From Acidobacteriota bacterium (lineage in GTDB: Bacteria > Acidobacteriota > Vicinamibacteria > Vicinamibacterales > CAVVIG01), in NCBI GenBank assembly GCA_018268955.1, contig JAFDVO010000021.1, positions 1 to 63,534 on the forward strand: DNA of 63,534 bases, given 5' to 3'. Below, in pieces: positions 51,507 through 62,909 of the stretch. How positions within the stretch are numbered: the stretch's first letter is position 1; each line of letters opens with the position of its first letter. The notes under the pieces are model-generated. The model searched no databases, was not told where the DNA came from, and saw nothing but the letters and a program-made list of their open reading frames with translations. The position numbers and the translations under genes were made by a program.

Positions 51507-53891
51507 GTGGACACGATGAACGAACTGACGACCACGACCGATACGCGCGTGCGCCGCCCTGGGCGTGACGGTGCGTTCGATGCCGCCCTCGACCGGCTCG
51601 CACCGGGCCGGGTCCCCGACCGGCCGGACAACCCGGACGGGCATGTCACCACGCTGCGGCGCATGCCGGCCGTGCCGGCGCAGTATGCCGCGTTTCCAGA
51701 GGTGCTGGACCCGCGGCTGAAGGTGGCGCTCGGGACCCGCGGCGTCAGCCAGCCCTATACGCACCAGGCGGAGGCGATCGAGCACGCGCTCAACCGCCGC
51801 AACGTCGTCGTCATCACGCCGACCGCCTCCGGCAAGACGCTCTGCTACAACGCCCCCGTCCTCCACTCCATCCTGCAGGATCCATCGAGCCGGGCGTTGT
51901 ACCTCTTTCCGACCAAGGCCCTCGCGCAGGATCAGCTGGCGGAGCTGCAGGCGCTCTGCGAACACATCGCGGGCGCCACCGGCGAGCAGATCGGGGTCTA
52001 CACGTACGACGGCGACACGCCGCAGGACGCGCGTCGGACGATCCGCTCACGCGCGCACCTGGTCCTCAGCAATCCGGACATGGTGCACTCGGGCATCCTG
52101 CCGCACCATCCGCGCTGGGCGAAGCTCTTCGAGAACCTGAAGTACGTCGTCATCGACGAACTCCACGCCTATCGCGGGGTGTTCGGCAGCCACCTGTGCA
52201 ACGTGCTGCGTCGGCTCCGCCGCATCTGTCGCCACTACGGGTCGGACCCGGTGTTCCTGTGCTCGTCGGCGACGATCGCGAATCCGCGCGAGCTGGCCGA
52301 GCGGCTGACCGAGCAGTCGTTCGAGATCGTGGAGCAGAGCGGCGCCCCACGGGGGGAAAAGTTCTTCATCTTCGTGAACCCGCCGGTGGTCAACCAGCAG
52401 CTCGGGATCCGCCGGTCGTACCTGAGCGAAACGCGGCGGGTGGCCTCCGAGTTCCTGAAGCGCAACCTGCAGCTCATCGTCTTCGCGCAGAGCCGGCTCT
52501 CCACCGAGATCCTGACGACCTACCTGAAGGATGACTTCGAGAACGAACCCGGGCAACCCGAACGGATCCGGGGCTATCGCGGTGGGTACCTGCCGCTGCG
52601 GCGGCGGGAGATCGAGAAGGGGCTGCGCGAGGGATCGGTGCGTGCGGTCGTCTCGACGAACGCGCTCGAACTCGGTATCGACATCGGCGCCCTCGACGTC
52701 GCCGTGATGGCCGGGTATCCGGGGACGATCGCGGCAACATGGCAGCGGGCAGGCCGCGCCGGACGTCGCGCCAGCCGGTCGGCGGCGGTGATGGTCGCCA
52801 GCAGCGCACCGCTGGATCAGTTCATCGTGCGCAACCCGTCGTACTTCTTCGACGCGTCGCCCGAGCGTGCGCTGATCGACCCCGACAACCTCCACATCCT
52901 CGTGGACCACGTGAAGTGCGCTGCGTTCGAGCTGCCGTTCACCCCGGTGGAGCAGTTCGGTCGCCACGACGTGCAGGAGGTGCTCGGCATCCTGGCCGAG
53001 CAGGGGCTCGTGTACCGCACCGGCGCCAGCGACGATCCGGACCAGCCATCCGACGAGGGGCAGTGGAACTGGACGAGCGAGTCGTATCCGGCAGACGCGG
53101 TGAGCCTGCGGTCGGTCTCCTCGGACAACTTCATCATCGTGGACATCACCCAGGAACCGCGGGTCATCGGGGAAACCGACTTCACGAGCGGTCCCTCCAC
53201 CCTCCACGAGAAGGCCATCTACATCGTCGAAGGCACGCTGTACCAGGTGGAGAAGCTGGATTTCGAAGGGCGCAAGGCGTACGTCCGCGAGATCGACTGC
53301 GACTACTACACCGACGCGATCACGTATAACCGCGTGACGATCATCGACACGTTTTCCGAGCCAGCGGTGGCCTCGAACGGCGAGGTGCACGTCGTCTCCC
53401 GCGTGGTCGGGTTCAAGAAGATCAAGTTCTACACGAACGAGAACATCGGCTCCGGCGAGCTGGACCTGCCTGAGCAGCAGATGCACACGACCTCGTACTG
53501 GCTGACGGTCCCTGCCGAGCTGATGGGCGTGCTTCCGTTCGCGAGCGACGATCGGCGCGACGGCATCGTCGGCCTCTCGTTCGCGATGAAGCAGGTCGCG
53601 CAACTGCTCCTGATGTGCGATGCGCATGACATCGGCATCTCGATCGACATGGAAGAGCAGAGCCCGCGCATCTTCGTCTACGACAACTACCCGGGCGGCA
53701 TCGGGTTCAGCGCGCCGCTCTACCGGATGCACGACGAGCTGCTCTCCGCCACACAGCGCCTCATCTCCGAGTGCCCGTGCGAGAGCGGCTGCCCGGGCTG
53801 TGTCGGACCGGTCGGCAACACGGGGCCGCTGGCGAAGACGGCCGCCCTCCGGATCCTCGATCTCCTGCTCGCCGATCGGATTGCGGCATGA
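51507..53891 (+). CDS. mrfA: DEAD/DEAH-box helicase with DUF1998 (MrfA/YprA homologue)
   Basis: A 794-residue superfamily 2 helicase. Motifs in order are TPTASGKTLCYN (I), LFPTKALAQDQ (Ia), LSNPDMVH, VVIDELHAY (II, DELH), LCSSATIANP (III), IVFAQSRLSTE, STNALELGIDIGALD (V) and QRAGRAGRR (VI). The C-terminal DUF1998 region has the four-cysteine zinc site CPCESGCPGC. In Bacillus subtilis the homologue works with the MrfB exonuclease in excision of mitomycin-type DNA damage. The next gene here encodes the MrfB homologue and overlaps by four bases. GTG 51507 or ATG 51516 may be the start. Confidence 0.92.
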   Translation: MDTMNELTTTTDTRVRRPGRDGAFDAALDRLAPGRVPDRPDNPDGHVTTLRRMPAVPAQYAAFPEVLDPRLKVALGTRGVSQPYTHQAEAIEHALNRRNVVVITPTASGKTLCYNAPVLHSILQDPSSRALYLFPTKALAQDQLAELQALCEHIAGATGEQIGVYTYDGDTPQDARRTIRSRAHLVLSNPDMVHSGILPHHPRWAKLFENLKYVVIDELHAYRGVFGSHLCNVLRRLRRICRHYGSDPVFLCSSATIANPRELAERLTEQSFEIVEQSGAPRGEKFFIFVNPPVVNQQLGIRRSYLSETRRVASEFLKRNLQLIVFAQSRLSTEILTTYLKDDFENEPGQPERIRGYRGGYLPLRRREIEKGLREGSVRAVVSTNALELGIDIGALDVAVMAGYPGTIAATWQRAGRAGRRASRSAAVMVASSAPLDQFIVRNPSYFFDASPERALIDPDNLHILVDHVKCAAFELPFTPVEQFGRHDVQEVLGILAEQGLVYRTGASDDPDQPSDEGQWNWTSESYPADAVSLRSVSSDNFIIVDITQEPRVIGETDFTSGPSTLHEKAIYIVEGTLYQVEKLDFEGRKAYVREIDCDYYTDAITYNRVTIIDTFSEPAVASNGEVHVVSRVVGFKKIKFYTNENIGSGELDLPEQQMHTTSYWLTVPAELMGVLPFASDDRRDGIVGLSFAMKQVAQLLLMCDAHDIGISIDMEEQSPRIFVYDNYPGGIGFSAPLYRMHDELLSATQRLISECPCESGCPGCVGPVGNTGPLAKTAALRILDLLLADRIAA

Positions 53892-55318
53892 CGATGAATC
53901 CGGTCAGGCTGCGCGATCGGCTGCGCGGCATCGTCAAGCCAGCGGCGACGTCGCCGGCCGCGAGCGCACCACCATCAGCAGCGGAGGCGGCAGCAGGTGG
54001 GTCAGCGCCAGCTGTGGCGCCGTTGCCCAGCGCACCGGCCGTGCGCAGATCCAGCGGGATCGAAGACACGCTGGGCGGGGCGTGGCACGAGCGCGGTTCC
54101 GCGCGTTCGTTCGTGGTGAGGCGTCGCTTCGAGGCGGATCAGGAATATGGCCGCGTGCGGGTCGGGGACGTGGCGTCGGCGCTCGAGTCGGCGCAGGGGG
54201 GGGCGGGGCTTGTCGCGACCGGAACGCCGCAGGTGCCGTTCGTCTTCTTCGACCTCGAGACGACAGGCCTGAGCGGGGGCGCCGGGACCCACGCGTTTCT
54301 CGTCGGCTGCGCGTCGTTCGACGCGGACGGTGCGTTTGTCGTCGAGCAGCACCTGATGACCGACTACGCGGTCGAGCGGAGCATGCTCACGTGCGTGGCG
54401 GAGGACCTGTCGAAGGCGGGCGCGCTCGTCACCTTCAACGGCAAGTCGTTCGATGCGCCGGTCATCGAGACCCGGTACCTGTTCCATCGCCTCACGTCAC
54501 CCTGCACGCACCTCCCTCACCTGGACCTGCTGCATCCGGCACGACGGTTCTGGGGTGGTGATGAGGTGCTCGGCTGCTCCCTGATTGCGCTCGAGCAGCA
54601 GCTGCTCGGGGCGCATCGGCTCGGCGATGTGCCTGGCTTCGAAATTCCGGCGCGCTACTTCCAGTTCATCCGATCGGGCGATGCGCAGCCGCTGGCCGAC
54701 GTTCTCGAGCACAACCGTCTCGACCTGCTGTCCCTGGCGGCACTCACAGCCCGGCTGCTGCGCCTCATCAACGACGGCGCCGAGGCGGCGGACGATGCGC
54801 GCGAGGCGCTGGGGCTGGGCCGCGTGTACGAGCGGGCCGGAGAGGTGGCGCGCGCCGAGCACGCGTACGAGCGCGCGCTCGACCTCGCGGCGGAGCAGGC
54901 GGAGGCCCGGAGGCGGAGCCTGCGTCCGTCAGGAGAGTGGGCCTGGACACCTCAGGGGATCCGAGTGGAAGCGCTGCGGGCGCTCGCGCTCAGCTCCCGT
55001 CGGTCCCGACGCTACGCGGACGCAGCGGCCCGGTGGCGGCAACTCCTCGATCTGCCAGGTTGCCCTGGAGCGATCAGGCGTGAAGCGACCGAGGCGCTCG
55101 CGATCCATCACGAGCACCGGGAGCGCGACCTTGCGGCCGCGCGCATGTTTGCGTTGAAGAGTCTGGAGGCGGGATCAGAAGCGGCGTGGGGCGATGCCGT
55201 CCGGCATCGCCTCGCACGAATCGAGCGGAAGCTCCTCAGCGAGCAGCCGCTGCTTCCTTCTTTGCCTTCGCCGCAGCCTTGCGGCTCTCGGACGTCTGGG
55301 CGCCGAACTTCTTCGTGA
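53888..55318 (+). CDS. mrfB: RNase H-like exonuclease with TPR region (MrfB/YprB homologue)
   Basis: A 476-residue protein; its ATG overlaps the mrfA stop (ATGA). The first 85 residues are alanine/proline-rich. A DEDDh exonuclease domain follows: [16 protein letters not shown] (D and E), [15 protein letters not shown] (D) and [15 protein letters not shown] (H and D). Beyond about residue 300 come helical TPR-like repeats ([20 protein letters not shown]). In the Bacillus mitomycin-repair pair this enzyme trims DNA after helicase action. The last 83 coding bases overlap the 3' end of rpmE on the opposite strand, and the C-terminus ([17 protein letters not shown]) is low-complexity because of that. 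Confidence 0.88.
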   Translation: MTMNPVRLRDRLRGIVKPAATSPAASAPPSAAEAAAGGSAPAVAPLPSAPAVRRSSGIEDTLGGAWHERGSARSFVVRRRFEADQEYGRVRVGDVASALESAQGGAGLVATGTPQVPFVFFDLETTGLSGGAGTHAFLVGCASFDADGAFVVEQHLMTDYAVERSMLTCVAEDLSKAGALVTFNGKSFDAPVIETRYLFHRLTSPCTHLPHLDLLHPARRFWGGDEVLGCSLIALEQQLLGAHRLGDVPGFEIPARYFQFIRSGDAQPLADVLEHNRLDLLSLAALTARLLRLINDGAEAADDAREALGLGRVYERAGEVARAEHAYERALDLAAEQAEARRRSLRPSGEWAWTPQGIRVEALRALALSSRRSRRYADAAARWRQLLDLPGCPGAIRREATEALAIHHEHRERDLAAARMFALKSLEAGSEAAWGDAVRHRLARIERKLLSEQPLLPSLPSPQPCGSRTSGRRTSS

Positions 55319-55493
55319 AGCGCTCCACACGACCTTCCGTGTCGATCAGCTTCTGACGGCCCGTGAAGAACGGGTGGCAGTTCGAGCAGATTTCGAGGTG
55401 CAGCTCAGGCTTCGTGGAACGGGTCTGCCACGTCGCCCCGCATGCGCAGCGGGCCTCGACATCGTGGTACTTGGGGTGGATGCCTTCCTTCAC
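55236..55493 (-). CDS. rpmE: 50S ribosomal protein L31
   Basis: An 85-residue ribosomal protein. The GTG at 55493 ([18 protein letters not shown]) has a perfect AAGGAG six bases upstream and matches the family start; an upstream extension to 55535 is not needed. The zinc-binding type is shown by CACG and [24 protein letters not shown] is the conserved core. An alanine/lysine-rich tail ([17 protein letters not shown]) is encoded by the stretch overlapping mrfB on the other strand. Confidence 0.95.
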   Translation of the reverse strand: MKEGIHPKYHDVEARCACGATWQTRSTKPELHLEICSNCHPFFTGRQKLIDTEGRVERFTKKFGAQTSESRKAAAKAKKEAAAAR

Positions 55494-55620
55494 AGCGAAC
55501 TCCTTGGGCGTTTCCGGAAACTCCGAGTATACCACCGGTTCGCGCCAGGCCCGGAGCTGACCCGCTCAGACGCCAGCAGTCCGACGTCCAGATCCGAAGG
55601 CCGTCCGCCTGGCTCTGGCG

Positions 55621-56574
55621 TTACCCCCGCTCCCAGCGGTGCCGCTTCAGGGCATCGTGGGTCCTCGGTGGCAGTCGCTGCCCGTCGCTGGCGGCGAGGT
55701 TCCGCTCCACATGCTGGACGCGCCGCATGCCCGGGATGGTTGTCGAGACGGCCGGGTGCTCGAGGATGAAGCGGAGCGCGAGTTCCGGCAGGTCCATACC
55801 TTCCGGAATGAGCACATCCAGGCGTTCGACCCGCTCCAGCGTCTCGTGCAGCCGTTCAGGGGTGAAGTAGGTGTTGCGCCAGTCGCCGTCAGGCCATCGG
55901 GAGTCGGCGGTCAGCGTGCCCGTGAGGCTGCCCTCGTCGAAGGGCACGCGTGCGATGACCGCGATGTTGTTCGCCTGGCAGTAGGGGAACAGCTCATCCT
56001 CGGCGGCCTGGTCGAAGATGTTGTAGACCACCTGCACGCTGTCGATGAGCCCGGTGCGGAGCGCGCGGATCACGTTGGTCGGCTGCCAGCGGTTCACGCT
56101 GATTCCGAACGCCCCGACGAGCCCTTCCTCCTTCAGCGCGCGCACCGCGCGCTGCCACCCCTCGTCGTCTGCCCACGTGTCGCTCCAGACATGGAACTGC
56201 TGGAGGTCGATTGCTTCCGCGTCCAGGTTGCGCAGGCTCTTCTCGGTGAACGCACGGATGTGGTCGGCGGGATAGGTGTCGCTGACCGGGTCCTCGGCCC
56301 GTGCGGGCCAGCGCATGTTCTTCGGCGGGATCTTGGTCGCGATGCGCATCGGGGCATGCGGGTACCGGCGTCGCGCTTCGGCGAGCAGCTGCTCGCTGCG
56401 GCCCTGGCCGTACGCCCACGCCGTGTCGAAGAAGGTACAGCCGAGGACGATGGCACGCCCGAGCGCCGCCAGCGACTCCTCGTCGTCGGACCCTGTCCAT
56501 CCGGCCATGCCCCACATCCCGTAGCCGATCTCAGAGACCTGCCAGCCCGTCCGACCAAATGTTCGTTGCTGCAT
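55621..56574 (-). CDS. Aldo/keto reductase
   Basis: A 317-residue NADPH-dependent (beta/alpha)8 oxidoreductase. The ATG at 56574 (QQRTFGRTGWQVSEIGYGMW) has AAGGA five bases upstream. The upstream frame extension is repeat sequence. The catalytic set is visible: FFDTAWAYGQGRSEQLLAEA (Asp and Tyr), ATKIPPKNM (Lys) and LQQFHVWSD (His). NADPH-binding residues lie near STTIPGMRRVQHVERNLAAS. It resembles YdjG/general stress AKRs acting on aldehydes or sugars; the substrate is unknown. Confidence 0.9.
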   Translation of the reverse strand: MQQRTFGRTGWQVSEIGYGMWGMAGWTGSDDEESLAALGRAIVLGCTFFDTAWAYGQGRSEQLLAEARRRYPHAPMRIATKIPPKNMRWPARAEDPVSDTYPADHIRAFTEKSLRNLDAEAIDLQQFHVWSDTWADDEGWQRAVRALKEEGLVGAFGISVNRWQPTNVIRALRTGLIDSVQVVYNIFDQAAEDELFPYCQANNIAVIARVPFDEGSLTGTLTADSRWPDGDWRNTYFTPERLHETLERVERLDVLIPEGMDLPELALRFILEHPAVSTTIPGMRRVQHVERNLAASDGQRLPPRTHDALKRHRWERG

Positions 56575-56579
56575 TCCAT

Positions 56580-56656
56580 CCTTCGGATTGCTGATTGCCA
56601 AGTGCTGATTGCTCATTTGAACTTCCATTTCGCATTTGGCAATTAGCAATTAGCGA
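56580..56656. repeat. GATTGCT/AATTAGC heptad repeat with opposed arms
   Basis: GATTGCT, GATTGCC, AAGTGCT and GATTGCT units (56584-56611) face GCATTTG, GCAATTA, GCAATTA and GCGATTC units (56633-56656). The arms are complementary. The block overlaps the last codons of the membrane protein gene (56650). Confidence 0.88.
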
Positions 56657-58209
56657 TTCTGTTCTGTGTGCCCGCACCGATGCCGCAGGCGGTAGATGAC
56701 GACCTGCCGGACGTCGACCTCTTCCTTCGCTTCCTCGAAGTAGCAGGTGCCGGCCATGAAGGCGCTCACGTCCGCAGCGTTCTCGCGGCTGCGGATGACG
56801 GTGATGCTCGGCACCGTGAGATCGCTGAAGCGTTGCACGATGTCGCGTGCATCGTTGGCGCTGCCCGCGACGAACACCGGGTGCCGGTCAAGCGACGCGG
56901 CTGCGAGCTGGTCCACCCACCAGGCGTCGGTGATCACCGGTCGACCCGGTTCAGCGACGCGAGCCACGGCGTCTGCGAGGCGGCCATAGGTGTTCTTCGC
57001 GCCGCGGAGCGTCCGGTGCGCGGACCGTTGCACCCAGACGCTGGCAAGAAGCAGGAGAACGATCGCGGCGTGCGACCACGCCCTCCTGGGCAGCTCCTCC
57101 AGCGTGTCGACTGCGAGCAGGGTGAGAGGGACGTACGCCGCCAGCAGGTAGCGGGGGCCCCACTGACCGCCGCCATCATTCGGCGCCAGCAGCAGCGTGA
57201 AGGCCACTGTCAGGAGAGCGGTCCACCACAGGAACGCGCGCTCGCTCCGTCCGGACGTGCGCATCGCTCCGATCATCGCGACGATGGCGGCTGGGGCGAC
57301 ACTCCAGAGGCTGTTGGTTCGTGTGGGGCCAGCGAGCGTCCAACCTGCTGGCAGCAGCCAGTCTCGCGCGTACACGACCCGTTCGCCCAGCCATCCTGCC
57401 CCAAGCAGCGCAGTGTTCGTGCCCACGTGCCCGGGAACCCAGGAACCGAAGTGGACGACAGCATAGGCCTCGAGCGGCAGCAGGGCGACGATCATCCCCG
57501 TGGCCGCCACGACCAGCGATCGCCACGTGGGCCTGTGGACGAGGGTTCGCGACGCGATGAACACCGCCAGCGCGAAACAGCCAAGTTCTGGCCGGAGCAT
57601 CGTCCCGAGCCCGAGGAGCAGGCCAGCGGCGAACGTTGCGCCCGGTGCGGCATCGCGCCCCGGCGCGCGACGCGCGCTCTCGAGCAGGAGGCCCGCGCCA
57701 CACGTTGCCAACCCGAGCGCTGGCATGTGCTCCCAGAACTCGAGTCCGTAGAAGAGGAACGGCGTGCCCAGCGCCATCGCAAGCGCCACGAGCACCGTGC
57801 TGCGTCGTGCCTCCAGCACCGATGAGAGCCACGCGGCGCCGGCGAGCGTCGCGAGGAAGCCGAGCGCAGGAAGGACGTAGAGGCCCCGCAGCCCCAGCCA
57901 CGCCAGCAGCGGCGCGGACATTAGCGGGAAGAACTCCGAGGTGACGGCGTGCGCGTGGTCGCCATGCACCGCAAAGAACGGGTCCACGTGGGGGACCGCG
58001 TCGTTGCCGATGCGTGGCAGTGGGATGGCGAGGGGGTGAGTGGGGAAGCGGATCGCGTTGCGGGCCGACACGAGCTTCACGCCCGGGTCGCCCACGTAGA
58101 AGGTGTCGGGCCGGAGGCCCGCCGCGAGGGCGACGAGCAGGAGGGCGCAGGCCGCGAGGACGAACGTGAGTCCCCGCAGGTCGGAACGCACGGGAGAAGG
58201 GCTGGACAC
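56650..58209 (-). CDS. Polytopic membrane protein, GT-C glycosyltransferase-like
   Basis: A 519-residue protein with about 11 membrane segments and a periplasmic C-terminal domain of about 110 residues (WWVDQLAAASLDRHPVFVAG). An acidic residue follows the first helix (YVGDPGVKLVSARNAIRF), and the first loop has HVDPFFAVHGDHAH. This recalls GT-C/PMT-type glycosyltransferases that use lipid-linked sugars, but I see no diagnostic signature. GTG 58209 is used as start. The end extends into the repeat block. It separates rho from rpmE. Confidence 0.65.
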   Translation of the reverse strand: MSSPSPVRSDLRGLTFVLAACALLLVALAAGLRPDTFYVGDPGVKLVSARNAIRFPTHPLAIPLPRIGNDAVPHVDPFFAVHGDHAHAVTSEFFPLMSAPLLAWLGLRGLYVLPALGFLATLAGAAWLSSVLEARRSTVLVALAMALGTPFLFYGLEFWEHMPALGLATCGAGLLLESARRAPGRDAAPGATFAAGLLLGLGTMLRPELGCFALAVFIASRTLVHRPTWRSLVVAATGMIVALLPLEAYAVVHFGSWVPGHVGTNTALLGAGWLGERVVYARDWLLPAGWTLAGPTRTNSLWSVAPAAIVAMIGAMRTSGRSERAFLWWTALLTVAFTLLLAPNDGGGQWGPRYLLAAYVPLTLLAVDTLEELPRRAWSHAAIVLLLLASVWVQRSAHRTLRGAKNTYGRLADAVARVAEPGRPVITDAWWVDQLAAASLDRHPVFVAGSANDARDIVQRFSDLTVPSITVIRSRENAADVSAFMAGTCYFEEAKEEVDVRQVVIYRLRHRCGHTEQNR

Positions 58210-58211
58210 TG

Positions 58212-58322
58212 GAATCTGGTGAGTGGGCGAGTTGGTGAACTGGTGGGGCCAGCGCGCCCGTTCACCAGTTCACCGCTCGATCACTCACCACGTCACCAAT
58301 TCACCAACGCACCACGTGGGAG
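58212..58322. repeat. GGTGAACT / AGTTCACC opposed repeat arms
   Basis: GGTGAGTG, GGCGAGTT, GGTGAACT and GGTGGGG units (58218-58248) face GTTCACC, AGTTCACC, ATCACTC, ACCACGTCACC and AATTCACC units (58260-58316). It is downstream of rho and upstream of the membrane protein gene and could fold into a long hairpin. Confidence 0.85.
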
Positions 58323-58334
58323 TTCCTGCTCGCC

Positions 58335-59750
58335 CTACTTGCCCGACGACATGGCCGCCAGGAACTCCTGGTTCGACTTCGTCTTGCCCATTTTCGAGAG
58401 CAGCAGTTCCATCGCCTCGACGGGCGAGAGTGGCGTGAGGACCTTGCGTAGTACCCACACGCGGTTCAGGTCTTCCTTGGCGATGAGCAGTTCTTCCTTG
58501 CGGGTGCCGCTCTTCTGGATGTCGATCGACGGGAACACGCGGCGGTCGGTCAGCTTGCGATCGAGGTGGATTTCAAGGTTACCCGTGCCCTTGAACTCCT
58601 CGAAGATCACTTCGTCCATGCGCGAGCCGGTGTCGATGAGCGCGGTCGCCATGATCGTGAGCGAGCCGCCTTCCTCGACATTGCGGGCCGCGCCGAAGAA
58701 GCGCTTCGGCCGCTGCAGCGCGTTGCTGTCGACGCCGCCCGACAGCACCTTGCCCGACGGCGGCACGATGGTGTTGTAGGCGCGGGCGAGGCGCGTAATC
58801 GAGTCGAGCAGGATGACCACGTCCTTCTTGTGCTCGACGAGGCGCTTGGCCTTCTCGATGACCATCTCCGCCACCTGCACGTGGCGCTGTGCCGGCTCGT
58901 CGAACGTCGACGAGATTACTTCGCCGCGAACCGACCGCTGCATGTCGGTGACCTCTTCGGGCCGCTCGTCGATGAGCAGCACGATCAGGTACACCTCCGG
59001 GTGATTCGTGGTGATGCTGTTTGCGATGCTCTGGAGGAGCATCGTCTTGCCCGTGCGGGGAGGCGCCACGATCAAGCCGCGCTGGCCCTTGCCGATCGGC
59101 ACCATGAGGTCCAGCACGCGGCCGGACAGGTTGTCACCGTCCGTCTCGAGCCGGATGCGGTTCTGCGGATAGAGCGGCGTGAGGTTCTCGAAGAAGACCT
59201 TGTCGCGCGTCCGCTCCGGCGGCTCGAAGTTGACCGCCTCGACCTTGATCAGCGCGAAGTAGCGTTCGCCTTCCTTCGGCGAACGGATCTGGCCGGACAC
59301 CGTGTCGCCGGTGTGGAGGTCGAACTTGCGGATCTGCGACGGCGAGACGTAGATGTCGTCCGGGCCCGGCAGGTAGTTGTAGTCCGGCGCCCGCAGGAAG
59401 CCGAATCCGTCCGGCAGCACCTCGAGGACACCTTCCGAGAAGATGAGCCCGCTCTTCTCGGCACGCGCCTTCAGGATCTCGAAGATGAGCTCCTGCTTGC
59501 GCATGCCGGTCGCGCCCGGCACCTCGAGCTGCTTGGCGATCTTCGTCAGCGCGCCGACGCTCATGTCCTTGAGGGTCGCGAGGTCGATGCGCTCGATCTT
59601 CTCGGGCTTGTCGCCGCGGCCACGCTCGCCCTGCTGGGGAGCCTGGGCGTCCGGCTGACCGGCGTTCTTCTGGCCCTGTGCGGCCTGCGCCTGCGGTGGG
59701 GTGGTTACGGCTGCTGCCGGCTGTTCGCCAGCCTGTCGATCAGTTTCCAC
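58335..59750 (-). CDS. rho: Transcription termination factor Rho
   Basis: A 471-residue hexameric RNA helicase. A glutamine/alanine-rich N-terminal extension of about 60 residues precedes the canonical start of the fold ([16 protein letters not shown]). The RNA-binding cold-shock-like domain has [19 protein letters not shown]. The ATPase shows [12 protein letters not shown] (P-loop), [31 protein letters not shown] (Walker B) and the arginine-finger region. The GTG start at 59750 places the first 46 bases inside engB. An internal start nearer the conserved domain ([12 protein letters not shown]) cannot be excluded. It terminates transcription genome-wide. Confidence 0.95.
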   Translation of the reverse strand: METDRQAGEQPAAAVTTPPQAQAAQGQKNAGQPDAQAPQQGERGRGDKPEKIERIDLATLKDMSVGALTKIAKQLEVPGATGMRKQELIFEILKARAEKSGLIFSEGVLEVLPDGFGFLRAPDYNYLPGPDDIYVSPSQIRKFDLHTGDTVSGQIRSPKEGERYFALIKVEAVNFEPPERTRDKVFFENLTPLYPQNRIRLETDGDNLSGRVLDLMVPIGKGQRGLIVAPPRTGKTMLLQSIANSITTNHPEVYLIVLLIDERPEEVTDMQRSVRGEVISSTFDEPAQRHVQVAEMVIEKAKRLVEHKKDVVILLDSITRLARAYNTIVPPSGKVLSGGVDSNALQRPKRFFGAARNVEEGGSLTIMATALIDTGSRMDEVIFEEFKGTGNLEIHLDRKLTDRRVFPSIDIQKSGTRKEELLIAKEDLNRVWVLRKVLTPLSPVEAMELLLSKMGKTKSNQEFLAAMSSGK

Positions 59751-60292
59751 AGTTCGTCCAGTCCTTCACCGGTGACGGATGAAACCGGCAGTACGGTGTC
59801 TTGAAACACGGATTCGATTTCCCGGAGCGCGCGTATCCGTTGTCCGCGCGGGAGTTTGTCCGCCTTGGTCCCTACGATCGCCGCAGGAACCGCCTGCTTC
59901 AGCCACGTCCACGCCTCGCGGTCGCTGTCGAGACCGGGATGCCTGGTGTCGACCAGCAGCAGCGCCGATGCCTGTGGGCGCGCAAAGAACGCCTCGGTCA
60001 GTGCCTCGAACGTCGTCGACTCCGGAGTCTTCGACCGCCGCGCATAGCCATACCCCGGCAGGTCCACCAGGTAGAACGGCGCGCCGCCGCCTCGCTGTAC
60101 CCGGTACACGTTGGCCAGCCGGGTCTTGCCCGGCGCCGCACTGGTCCGCGCCAACCGCTGCCGCGTGAGTGCGTTGATCAGGCTCGACTTGCCGACGTTC
60201 GAGCGGCCGACCATCGCGATTTCGGGGAGGCCATCGCGAGGGAAGTCGCGCGGCCCGGCGGCGGAGACGAGGAATGAGGCGGTGACTTTCAA
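59705..60292 (-). CDS. engB: Ribosome biogenesis GTPase EngB/YsxC
   Basis: A 195-residue GTPase needed for 50S subunit assembly. TTG at 60292 ([13 protein letters not shown]) is the likely start and lies next to a repeat block. G motifs: [14 protein letters not shown] (G1), [10 protein letters not shown] (G2 region), [10 protein letters not shown] (G3), VGTKADKL (G4), PVSSVTGEG (G5). The 3' end overlaps the rho start by 46 bases, so the two are coupled. lon lies upstream after an 89-base spacer. Confidence 0.93.
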   Translation of the reverse strand: MKVTASFLVSAAGPRDFPRDGLPEIAMVGRSNVGKSSLINALTRQRLARTSAAPGKTRLANVYRVQRGGGAPFYLVDLPGYGYARRSKTPESTTFEALTEAFFARPQASALLLVDTRHPGLDSDREAWTWLKQAVPAAIVGTKADKLPRGQRIRALREIESVFQDTVLPVSSVTGEGLDELWKLIDRLANSRQQP

Positions 60293-60295
60293 GGC

Positions 60296-60378
60296 TGGTG
60301 GGGCTGGTCAGGCTGGTAGGACTGACAGCAGTTCGTTTCCGACAGCCCTGCCTGCCCAACCAGCCCAACCTGCCCTTC
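60296..60378. repeat. GGCTGGT / CCAACCTGCC opposed arms
   Basis: GGCTGGT, GGGGCTGGT, AGGCTGGTA units (60297-60322) face CCTGCCTG, CCCAACCAG, CCCAACCTG, CCC units (60348-60376). These could pair as a hairpin between lon and engB. Confidence 0.8.
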
Positions 60379-60381
60379 TGG

Positions 60382-62784
<2,403 letters not shown>

Positions 62785-62797
62785 GGGGGATTCTTGA

Positions 62798-62898
62798 ATT
62801 GCTGACCGCTAAAGGCTAATTGCCACGCTGTTCGGGAGTGGCGCCCGCCGCCAAGCGGACCCGAACAGCCATTGGCAATCAGCAGTTAGCAATTCTGC
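62798..62898. repeat. GATTAGC-family block with a long hairpin between clpX and lon
   Basis: ATTGCCA (62819-62825) pairs with TGGCAAT (62873-62879), and CTGTTCGGG (62828-62836) with CCCGAACAG (62860-62868); outer GCTAAT/ATTGCT-type units flank both. It lies in the clpX-lon spacer. No T-tract is seen on either side. Confidence 0.8.
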
Positions 62899-62909
62899 AG
62901 AGACGGGCC

